Assembly: GCF_007655135.1 (NCBI RefSeq)
Contig: NC_045127.1
Location: forward strand, 16,463,699 to 16,527,698
Origin: Punica granatum
Taxonomy: Eukaryota > Streptophyta > Magnoliopsida > Myrtales > Lythraceae
Length of the DNA: 64,000 bases
Direction: 5' to 3'
Numbering within the stretch: position 1 is the first letter of the stretch; each line of letters opens with the position of its first letter. The notes beneath the pieces are model-generated. The model was not told the DNA's origin and ran no database searches. It saw nothing but the letters and a program-made list of their open reading frames with translations. Positions 10,053-20,211 of the stretch are shown here, in pieces. The position numbers were made by a program, and so were the translations under genes.

Positions 10053-12373
10053 GGTCCTGCTAGGTTTCCTCTTGCTCTTGGCTACATTTATCAAATAAAT
10101 GCGACTCGATATCCTCTTGATGGGCAGACATTAATCATGTATAAGGAGCTTCCTGGCATGGTCCTTATCTGTTTCTGAGTGTGTGTGGTGTTTTACGTAT
10201 GTCATGAAGTGGTAGCTTGTTTATTCTAGAGCTCTTCAGAGGCAGCAGAAGACCATGTAATTCTTGGTGGTGTGCTCTTCAATTCCAGCATTTCTGTTGA
10301 CGAGGTTGTCATGTACCCAACCCATGTAATTTCGAATGGTTTTTGTTCAGGCAGGGGACTTGAAAATAAACTGCTTATGTTTTGCTTAGAGTACTGCGTT
10401 CTCTTGAAAATATTGTCTGTTAACAGTTTAATGGTCTGCTTGAGCGTACCTTAGTGGTGTGAAGTCGGATAATTCACTCAAGAATGACGCATTTACAGAA
10501 ATAACTTAACATGGAAAAGATTCTGTTTCCTGATATTTGGCCCTTTGGATGATTTGAAACATACGCAGGAATATATGATCATAGGAAAATGGTGATACAG
10601 CTTCCAAATTCTTTTTAAAATATGTGTTGTTTGGCCTCGAAATTAAAAAAAGAAAATGCTTATGAAAAAGGAAAAGCGAACCCGCTCGATCATCCTCAAA
10701 CAATTCCGCCCATAGGTGAGCGACAACTTGCTAGTGAGGGCAAGAGTTGACTCATGTCCATCGAGGGCGATGCCTTTGCACAGCTCTACTAATTCCTTAC
10801 GCCAGGAAGGAATAAGAGGTTTTTGGCATCGCAGAGGGATACCCGGAAGAAGTAACGCGTTGGCATCGCAGAGGGAGGAGGCGGGATGCTGGCCACCATT
10901 GCCCTAGTCAATACATTGCCATCATATCCTAACATAATATTATATAGCTCCCCAAAACATTAGAGAAATCAATAAATTTATAACTTGTCCATTGCTCATA
11001 TCATGGCGACCAAACGTAGAATAAGAGTTTAGTAGGATTCCAGGATGGGGGATTGGTGAATTTAAACTTCTGACCAATTTTGGTATTTGGGAGGGTGCGC
11101 TATGAAATTGCATGATTGATAAACTCAACTCCCGTGATTTATAGAACTAAGCGAGAACATGTATGACTTCCCAAGACGATTGCTAGGAGCAGCGAGCTCC
11201 TAAAAAGCTCGAATGTCTTGTAATGAGTAAGATCTTAACAATTTTATACTTGGAAGAAGAAAAAAAGGCAGACTATGATAGTACTAAAAAAAAAAAAAGA
11301 TCTTAACTAAGGCATTATTTTGTTCCGACCTTGGTTTGACCAAAATATCTGACCTCAGTTTAACCAAAATATTTTGTAGCTCTGCTGCATATGATACGTG
11401 ATTCGACGGATAAAAAAAAAACAAAGAAAAAGGGATCTATTGAAATTTTAATAGTACTTCAGAATCACCATTAGTCTTTTTTCATTTATTTCAACCACCT
11501 TTGATTAGTGATGATTTTAGCATTTCAGAATTGATCTATTGCATTGACATGTAATATGACGGTGACTGGCTCGAAGTTAGGGGTTTTACTAGAAAGATTC
11601 AGGGTCAAGAGCCATGCAGCGCAAGGTCAAAGGGACTCGAACATCAAAGTTAGGAGTCCGAGGTTTGATCAACAGAGGAGTTGCTTCCCCTTCCAGATCC
11701 ATTTGCAGTTGCAGAGAGCACAAGGCCAGAGCTCTCCATTTATAACCAGTACTTTTGTGCGGCTAGACACTGAGGTATCACTAAAAAGAGCCAGACAGGA
11801 GAAAGTCTGCCGGCCAGGCACTCGATTTTCTGTGACCAACCTTGCAACTCTCATGAAGAACATAAATGATATCCATCCTTTTCTCTTTTCTTGAGCTTCG
11901 TCCTACTGATTCTATCCATGCCTTCAGAGTATTACTTGTTCTTCTCATGCCATGGTCCTGCCCAGCTTACAGATGCGAATCAAAGCTATAAGACAGAGAT
12001 TGACCATGACCAGCTTGACCTGAGCTCGAGCGCAACATTCACCTACCTTGGATGAGAACAGCCTCCTCAGGCGTTTGATGGAAAACTTGGTGGATATTGG
12101 GGTGGCAGCATCTTTTCAATTACCACAAATGTGAGGGATTGTAATCATACACAAATTGAGAAGCAGAAACCGAAATCCAAGCAATTCCCTTGACCATGTG
12201 CCACCTTAATCTTTCAAAACTATTACCCTACAAAATCCCAACCCTAACCTTCTCAACAATTTTCTGAAACAGAAAACAAAATCTTCAATTTCCAATCTCT
12301 TCATTTACCTCCAAGTGTGTCATATACCTATATGCCATCTCGGCAGTGAAACTTCCGGATCTTGTTAGCTCGT
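10053..12373. other. 3' UTRs and spacer between convergent NDUFS7 and ferrochelatase genes
   Basis: AATAAA at 10365-10370 is a plausible poly(A) signal for the + strand gene. Sequence just below 12374 should be the 3' UTR of the minus-strand ferrochelatase. In between, frames such as 11544-11894 (+) show no recognisable protein. I see no RNA gene. A GGCATCGCAGAGGGA motif occurs twice near 10828 and 10862. Confidence 0.5.
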
Positions 12374-15300
12374 CTAAATGAGGTGATTCCTGAAAGCATT
12401 TACCAACTTCGGGGAGAAGAGCAAGACAAACGCGAGTATCGAACCAAAGAACAGCTTAACGACGTAGTTTATCAGGTCCTGGTCACCACCTTCTGAGGTG
12501 GACCCGCCAGTTGACATGGCTGTGGCTGAAGGTAGGGCCTCCACAACTGCATCTGCCAAATCTGTTATGAAGGAAGAGGTGCAGTTTAGGGCAGGCACAC
12601 GGGCCCAGTTTTCGATGCCAGACTCGAGCGCCAAGTGCTTATACTCCATATCGATCTCCTCTAGAGTTTCTATGTGCTCGCTCACAAAGCTGGAAATTAC
12701 AGAGTAGGGAGCTTTCAGTATGAGAATAATATACAAAACATATTGTTTAAATATCAAAACATATCATCATGCATCTAAAAGACGTAGAACTGGACTCTCT
12801 CTCCTTAAATAAGTAGAGGACTAGAGCTGGATATTCAAAGAAAGACTTCTTTCCATAACCCCTATAACCCTGAGCATTTAGTTGATACAGAAAAGATAAC
12901 AACTGATCTTTTATAGAAGAGATGATTTTAGTAAAGGAATGAAATAACACACTACATAAATGATAATGAAAATGGGCCCTGAGCTCGTAACAGACGTTTA
13001 TGAGTCAGGCATTACATCACTTATTCAGTGAAACGGCAACAGGATGATAAAATGTTTACAACACTGAAACTAAAAGTCAGGAGATTTACCTCACTGGAAC
13101 AGCTACGAGACTCTTCACGCCTTTTTGACCAAGCTCAACCAGAACTTCATCAGTGTAGGGCTTTAGCCATTGAACTGGCCCAACCCGACTCTGCAGAAAC
13201 AATAGAAAGAGGACAGGCAAGAGCTTGAGAGACTGAATCTCAAGAAAATAAACTTGGAAACTAGAATGAAAGGTGACATATGTTTGACGCATATTATGAC
13301 TAGAGAAGAAAATCAAGCGAAATTGGACTATCCACCGCACCTGGTAGGCAAGTACATGGTCATTGGAGACCCCTCTAGATTTCAGCTCCTGCATGATCAA
13401 ATCAATACACTCCTCCATCTGGTCTCTGTAGGGATCTCCGGCATCCTCCACGTAACTGACCGGTACTCCATGAGCACTGAAGAAAATTATAGCCTACAAT
13501 TTGCAAAATTTCATAAAAAAATTTCCAACATCAACAAATTTAAGACAACCACAGTATAGACAAAACAAATAAAATACAAGACCCACCTCCTTGGGCTTAG
13601 AGAAAGTTTCCAGCTCTTTCTGGATCAGATCAGCCATAGACTTTATATAACCAGGTCGCTGATACCAATACTGAATTATAGAAACAGGCAGACGTGACAG
13701 ATATGCATCCTCCCTGATAAGGATGGTCATTGCACAGATCATTATTGATGACAAATAAATATGGCATTTCACATTTTCACTTATAAGGGAAGAGCATAAC
13801 ATTGCAGATTGTGACAGAGAACTACCTGAAAGCATTCTCCAGAACACGTATGCTTGACCCTGTCGTGGAAATGGAAAATTGAGGATAAAGAGGCAGCACA
13901 ACAAGCTTTGTAATCTTGTCCCTTTTGATCTGTTACAGATACAGTTGGAGATGAGTGAGCCCATCTGATTGCTAATCAAAATTGGTCAAGATGAAAAATT
14001 TATCCATCTCAGATTAAGGACTTGGTGGCTCAATCTATTATAAAATTTTCAGCTGTTTTGAAGCATAACACTTCTTCGTGGCTTAGTAAAGAAGCATTCT
14101 CTCTCTTTATTAGAAGATTGTTAGATCATAATTGATATATTGTACACATGATGTGTGCCCTACCTGCTGGACTGCCTCCTCAGTAAAAGGATACCAATAT
14201 CGCATTGCAACATAGACATTGGCAGATAGATCTTGTGCTTCCAAAGCCCTTTTAAGGGCATCGGCCTGCGACGGCACATAGAGATCTAATTAATCACTTG
14301 AAGAAAGATTTCAGGGGGAAGAGAAACTTAGGAACAAAATCTAGCCAAACTGAACCACAATTTTTTTCGGTGTGAACCCTAATATTTGGAAGCCCAATTA
14401 GGCCATGACTAATCTAATCGTGCCGGGTCGGCCACTAAGGGGTGAATTTTCTGCATTCACAAGGACTCGAACTTGAGACCTTCCTTAAGCAGAACAAACG
14501 TCAAACCGCTTGAACCAACCCACGTTGTTAAAATTGAACCACAATTGAACATGATGTACAGCTCATTCACCTGCTCATTGGTTATTTGGCGTAAAGGTGA
14601 GCCACCACCAATGGAAGCATATCCCTCTCTACTTTTTGGTGCCCTGAGGACAGAGATTAGCTTTGCCAGGGGCTGCTGTAAGAACCGAAAGAGCCTAGGA
14701 AGGCGGATGATATCCTGTACAAGGCGAGAAGAACAGTGAATGCAGTTCTAAATCCACTAATTCAAAGAGGCATAGAGTCTGCCAACTTACTGGATCTGCA
14801 AACAAATTGAACAGAAAGGGCTGAACATCATTAAGAGTATCTGGACCACCAAGATTAAGCAGAAGAACCCCAATTTTTTCCTCTGCAACATGCGGATAAG
14901 ATTCTGTAGCAGTCTCAGCATATGAGGATGCTCCTAGGGACTGAATTGCTGATCCAATTGGGCTTGTCTTCTCAGTCCAGCTACAAGAATGTCGCCCAGT
15001 AAAAGGTCTGCTTCTCCTATCAGCGAAGCTAGAGTTGAAAATCTTTGTTTCTTGGGATAACTTGTTAGTCTGTGGTCCCCCCAAAGATAGAGAAACACGT
15101 GAGCTATTCTGAGAGCAGCATCTGCACATTTTGACATTCAAGTCAGGTCCCAGTATAGGCTTCGGATGAGACTAATAATAACGATAAATTGCTTGAATTG
15201 GTTTCTTGAAGTTCTAGATTGCCTCCATATCAAACATAGGCTTGTCAACGACTAAAGTGCCCCATATGCTAGTTTCCTTGTTAGTTGTTATATAATGACC

Positions 15301-16105
15301 AAACCAATCTGGTCCACAACACATGTAAAGCAGTTCACAGCAAAATCAATGCGGCAAAGCAAAAGTGAGAGAGTGGCTGATGCTTTCATCAAGCAAGAAG
15401 ACTTTTCTACTATGACTATCTGTTCAATATTCAGGTCCAGCTTCTTAAGAACGCAATGCTCCTAATCCCAGCCAAATGCCATAGAAATCTAACGCACAAA
15501 CATCTGCTCTAGCTTTCAAACTTCAGTCCACCGCCTGAACAACATGCAATCGGCTGACAACAGTACGCAATTTACAAATCAGAATACATGACATTATCAT
15601 AGGATAGCAATATCCTACTCATTTTGCAACATTTTCAAACCGAAGACTAATGGCGAGAAATGCAATCCAAAGTGTACAGACGAAAGCCAGTTATCCCTGG
15701 TGTCGCAAGACTCTACTAACTATGCTCATTCCGCCCTAATGATCGTCCAATAAGAAGCCTTTCAAAATCAACTTCATTCCTGCAAAAATCTAATCCAACC
15801 TGCATCTCAATCCGCACACCTAACACTGCTCGCACTTGCCGCAGTTTTGCACGAATCTCCCTGAGACGATCAACGACCTCCAAAACCGCATGCGATGACA
15901 AATTCCACCTCCGAATCATCCGTCCGACTCCTTTCATGACCAGTACTGAACGAACCGACAGCTAGATTACAATAACAACCCTAAGCACATTTTCCAGCGA
16001 TTTGACATGAAAGACTTACACCGATGATCTGCGGTTGGCAGTCCACGGATTACCGCCAGCGATCCCGGCATCGGAGAGGACCCCGGACCTCGCCACCGTG
16101 TTCAT
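12374..16105 (-). CDS. FC1: Ferrochelatase, FC1 type, plastid/mitochondrial targeted
   Basis: Nine exons on the minus strand: 16105-16022, 15171-14791, 14714-14571, 14265-14164, 13929-13826, 13713-13587, 13493-13341, 13190-13090 and 12689-12374. Together they give 503 aa in one open frame. The enzyme inserts Fe2+ into protoporphyrin IX, the last step of heme synthesis. Seen: [20 protein letters not shown] at the start of the mature enzyme, [15 protein letters not shown], the catalytic His (about H322) in [13 protein letters not shown], and [14 protein letters not shown] near the C-terminus. The last ~35 residues hold one hydrophobic segment ([12 protein letters not shown]) and there is no chlorophyll-binding (LHC-like) tail, which is the FC1 rather than FC2 layout. 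Residues 1 to about 120 are Ser/Arg-rich, fitting a transit peptide. The exon 1 boundary needs a GTGTAA donor to keep frame. Intron 3 carries a SINE. Confidence 0.93.
14361..14534 (-). mobile_element. tRNA-derived SINE in ferrochelatase intron 3
   Basis: On the minus strand the element starts near 14534 with a tRNA-like promoter: an A box in GGTTCAAGCGGTT and a B box in AGTTCGAGTCC about 50 bp later. It ends in ACCGAAAAAAA next to the target duplication. The 12-mer TGAACCACAATT occurs on both sides (14351-14362 and 14535-14546). It has the same orientation as the host gene. Its 3' half recurs at about 18090-18185 and 19825-19935. Confidence 0.8.
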
Positions 16106-17159
16106 GGTTCCGGGAAGGTAGCTGATCGGAAGAGAAAGGAAGCTTCCAGAAAAGGAGGAGAGAATGGCAGTAGGTAGGAGAAGAGAGGGGGGATTCGGTG
16201 AGAGTTTATAGAGGAGTTGGTCGAAAACTGGACAATTTCAAAAGGAAAAAAAAAAAGAAAAAAATGGAGCATTGAAAAGTCAAACCGAAGACCATACTCT
16301 GGTTGTTTATATTCGCGACTACGTGTTCAGGTTTCAGTCAACTTTGTGCATTACGTCGGTGTTAGGCCTTTTCGTGGAAGAAGGTGGTGAGATTTTTAAT
16401 TTATTATTATTATTATTATTTAACTAATAAAAATAACTTTTTTTTTGCTACCAGCCCAGCACTTGTATTTTTTTTTGGCTGATTCGGGATGTTGAAGTTT
16501 CGTCCGACTAATACATAAGGCTTCATGAACTCCCGATCATGAACTCCCAACGACGCACGAAACAGATAATCATGTTAAAAGTATTTCGGTAATTTCGAGA
16601 GATTTCAAATATATAATTAAATTAATACATGAGCTTATTAACTACTAGTTTAAATCCCTTGAAGTTACCAAGTATTTGTAGTTGATATACTACAAATGAT
16701 CTTTTTTTTCCTTTTAGTGGTTTACCTGAAATAATTAAGAACTAGTCAACGGCGCATACAATACGCTGGCTTTTAATCAATATCTATCAACATAAATACA
16801 TAAAATCCAACGAGTGTGCGCTACGAAGCATCTCACGATAGGCTTTTTAATAAAACCTACATTCCTTATTGATCGACCTTTCAAGTCTATCTAGTCAGTG
16901 TGTTCATCCTTCGCCATTTACGTCCTTAATATATACTGTTGGAATATAAATTTCTTCCGATTTAAGGAACGTACATGAATTAACTTCATTTAAAATGTAG
17001 CTCACTGCAAACAAGTATATATATATATATACCTATATTATTAGAAAGCCAAAATATGACACGTGTCTAACTTTCATTTTCCCAAAGATTCCTTATAAAA
17101 ATATAAATAATTCTAATTAATAAAAGCCACATAATTAAGGACATAATTACAGTTTTATC
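16106..17159. other. Ferrochelatase promoter/5' UTR side, then AT-rich spacer
   Basis: The first ~150 bases are purine-rich on the + strand and should hold the minus-strand leader and promoter of the ferrochelatase gene. The rest is AT-rich with a TTATTATTATT run near 16400-16423. No gene seen. Confidence 0.45.
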
Positions 17160-18089
17160 TGAATAACTATCTCATCTAATATATATATATATATACATAA
17201 ACATGACTACAAGATAATAAATAGGGCTATAATGTTAAATGTCTAAATAACATAAGATTAGAAAGGTAAACGTATATATCCATATTCTACATATATATAT
17301 ATATAACCTTATATTATTTTTCAATAAATAATAATTTAAAACACTTAATCTTTGATTAACTTTTTTTTTACTTCTTACAATATTTTAAATCTAATTGTAA
17401 TGGATATATTATATATATAACCTTAATTTTTTTGTGAAATTAAAACATATACTATTTTTCTGCTGAATAATAATTTAAAACCTTATCTTTGATTAGCTTT
17501 TTCTTTACTTCTTATAATATTATGAATTTAATCATCATCTATATATATAAATTTGACTATAAGATAATAAATAGGCGATAAAGGTAAATATCTAAATAAC
17601 GTAAGGTTAGAAAGATAAAAAGATAAAAGTGTATATCAATATTCTATATATATATATATAACCTTATATTCTTCTGTCAAATCAAAACTTCTATCATTTT
17701 TTCCAATTTAAAATACTATCTTTAGTTAGCATTTTTTTTCACTTCTTATATTATAAATCTAATTATGGTGGATATATTCTACACACACATATATATCCTT
17801 ATATTATTTTGTGATATTAAAACATATATTTTTTTGGCCAAATAATAATTTGAAACACTTATCTTTGATTAGTTTTTTTACTTCTTATAATATTACAAAT
17901 CTAATCTATATATATAAACTTGACTACAAGATAATAAATAGGTCTATAAAGGTGAATGTCTAAATAATGTATGGTTAGAAAAGTAAAGGTGTGTATAAAT
18001 ATATAACCATATATTGCTTTATCAAATCAAAACTTATATTATTTTTTTTCTAACAAATAATAATTTAACACACTTAATCTTTGATTATA

Positions 18090-18185
18090 TTCTTTTCGAT
18101 ATGAAATCTAGTATTCGGAATCCTAATTGGTACCCAATTAATGTAGTCGAATTGGGTCGACCACTAAGGAGTTAACATCTCCCAA
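18090..18185 (-). mobile_element. SINE 3'-half fragment in the tandem array
   Basis: The TTTTCGATATGAA ... GGGTCGACCACTAAGGAG stretch matches the 3' half of the SINE at 14361-14534 (TTTTTCGGTGTGAACC ... GGGTCGGCCACTAAGGGG). The tRNA-like half with A and B boxes is missing, so it is a truncated copy. Confidence 0.6.
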
Positions 18186-18230
18186 CGTTAATTAGCTTTT
18201 CTTTTCACTTCTTATAATATTATAAATCTA

Positions 18231-18488
18231 CAACAATTCTTAGGTCTAGCGACTGAATATTCAGCTGGGGCCCGAGTGAAACGTTATTCTCGTTGTACGA
18301 AACGTTAGTTACCAAGTAAGATAACATTTCATACAAAATATAAGTTGATTGATTCGTACATGCAATCGATTGATTGTTTTGTACAAAATATTATTCACCG
18401 TGTATGAAATGTTATTCTCCAAGTATGAAAACAGTTCATACGGGGCACAACAATTGAATATTCAGACGCTGGACCTAAGAATTTCCCT
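18231..18488. mobile_element. MITE with about 29-bp inverted ends and 9-bp target duplication
   Basis: The inverted ends share AATTCTTAGGTC followed by AGCG-CTGAATATTCA. The element is flanked by perfect 9-mers ATAAATCTA (18222-18230 and 18489-18497) and interrupts a tandem-array unit that would otherwise read ATAAATCTAATCATA. The interior repeats ACGAAACGTTA / TGAAATGTTATTCTCC motifs. A Mutator-type origin is inferred from the 9-bp duplication. Confidence 0.8.
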
Positions 18489-18901
18489 ATAAATCTAATC
18501 ATAACAGATATATTCTACATATATATAACCTTATATTATTTTGTGAAATTAAAACATATATTATTTTTAAGCCGAATAATATTTTAAAACACTTATCTTT
18601 GATTACTTTTTTCTACTTCTTATAAAATTATAAATCTAATATATATATATATATATATATAAACTTGATTAAAGATAATAAATAGGTCTATCAAGGTGAA
18701 TGTCTAAATAACATAAGGTTAGAAAAGTAAAAGTGTATATCCATATTCTATATATATATATATATATATATAACCTTATTTTGTTTTGCGGAATTAAAAC
18801 ATATATATTAGTTTTCTATCTAATAATAATTTAAAACACTTATCTTTAATTAGCTTTTTCTTTACTTCTTATAATATTATAAATGTAATCATCATCATCT
18901 A

Positions 18902-18943
<42 letters not shown>

Positions 18944-19316
18944 ACCATAGGATAGTTAATATGGCAATAAAGATAAATGTCTAAATAACATAAGGTTAGA
19001 AAAGTAAAAGTGTATATCTTTATTCTATATATATATATATATATATAGATAGCCTTATATTATTCTCTCAAATCAAAACTTAAGATTATTTGTTCCAACA
19101 AATAATAGTTAAAACACTATCTTTGGTTAGCTTTTCTTTTTCACTTCTTATAATATTATAAATCTAATCATAGTGGATATATTCTACATATATATATATA
19201 TATAACCTTATATTGTTTTGTGATATTAAAACATATATATTTTTTTGGCCAAATAATAATTTGAAACACTTTATCTTTGATTAGTTTTTTTTTACTTCTT
19301 ATAATATTATGAATCT

Positions 19317-19359
<43 letters not shown>

Positions 19360-19378
19360 TTGACTGCAAGATAATAAA

Positions 19379-19664
19379 CATGTTATTACGCTAAATATCC
19401 CATGGTATTACCCATTTCTCAAATTTATCACATACTTTAAAAATTATCCAAAAAGGCCTATGATTTACATCCCGATCCAAATCTATCATACCGTCAATTT
19501 ATCCATTAATAAAACGTATGGAAGCTCCAAACTTAGCCCATGGTTAATGTTGACGAATAGATTTCGAACTAGATGTAAATCATGGGTCTTTCTAGATAAT
19601 TTTTAAATCATAAGATATATTTGAGAAATGAGTGATATCATAGGACATCTAGCGTAATAACCAC
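19379..19664. mobile_element. MITE (286 bp) with GTTATTACGCTA ends
   Basis: Left CATGTTATTACGCTAAATAT and right AGCGTAATAACCAC are inverted, and sequence inside both ends stays complementary (CCATGGTATTACCCATTTCTCAAAT versus its inverse). Flanking GATAATAAA (19370-19378) and GATGATAAA (19665-19673) match at 8 of 9 bases. It interrupts a long array unit. Confidence 0.7.
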
Positions 19665-19824
19665 GATGATAAATAGGTCTATAAAGGTGAATGTATAAAT
19701 AACGTATGGTTAGAAAAATAAAAGTGTATATATATATATATAACCATATATTATTTTACCAAATCAAAACTTATATTATTCTTTCCAACAAATAATAATT
19801 TAATACACTTAATCTTTGATAAAC

Positions 19825-19935
19825 TTTTTTTTTTCGATGTGAACCTTAATATCTGAAAGTCCAATTAGATCCCAACTAATCTAGTCGAGCCAGGTTTGTC
19901 CACTAAGGAGTAAAAATCTCCTAGCGTCAATTATC
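19825..19935 (-). mobile_element. Second SINE 3'-half fragment in the array
   Basis: TTTTTTTTCGATGTGAACC ... CCACTAAGGAGTAAAAATCTCC matches the 18090-18185 fragment and the 3' half of the complete SINE at 14361-14534. It lies at the same place in its array unit as the first fragment, so the two were probably copied together with the unit. Confidence 0.6.
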
Positions 19936-19970
19936 TTTTGTTTTTACTTCTTATATTATTATAAATATAC

Positions 19971-20211
19971 GGCAATTTTTTGGTCCTGTGGTTGAATATT
20001 CAACTGGGGCCCCAACGTTATTCTCGATATATAAAAAGTTTTTTTTTACCAAGTACGAATACATTTTGTATAAAAGATCAGTTGACTAATTTGTACATGC
20101 AGTTGACTTGTTATTTTATACGAAATGTTATTCTCATTATACGAAACGTTATTCTTCAAGTATGAAAACATTCCATATATAGCGTAGCGACTGAATATTT
20201 AGCCATTGGAT
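19971..20211. mobile_element. Second copy of the 18231-18488 MITE, right end cut by a LINE
   Basis: It begins CGGCAATTTTTTGGTCC after ATAAATATA, corresponding to the 18231 copy after ATAAATCTA. It runs to TAGCGACTGAATATTTAGCC, and its last bases are replaced by LINE sequence from about 20212. A 61-codon frame inside (19980-20165) is not a gene. Confidence 0.65.

Larger units (their letters stand above)
17160..19830 (+). repeat. AT-rich tandem array of about ten related units with nested insertions
   Basis: A block containing ACCTTATATTATTTT, TAATAATTTAAAACAC, TTCTTATAATATTATAAATC and (TA)n recurs at about 17306, 17420, 17660, 17797, 18008, 18519, 18772, 19050, 19203 and 19740. Two kinds of unit largely alternate: short ones ending in ATGGATATATTCTAC-like sequence, and long ones carrying GACTACAAGATAATAAATAGG and GGTTAGAAAAGTAAAAGTG. 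Long TA runs (18907-18940, 19320-19357) sit at unit joints. The long-unit sequence resembles the 5' part of the Helitron-like element at 61621-62992. No coding sequence. Confidence 0.7.

Noticed and set aside
11544..11894. 116-codon + frame between NDUFS7 and ferrochelatase
   Set aside because: No domain, no splice context; lies in the spacer or 3' region of convergent genes.
17160..19830. Centromeric-type satellite
   Set aside because: Units are few, uneven in length, and related to dispersed transposon sequence rather than a uniform long array.
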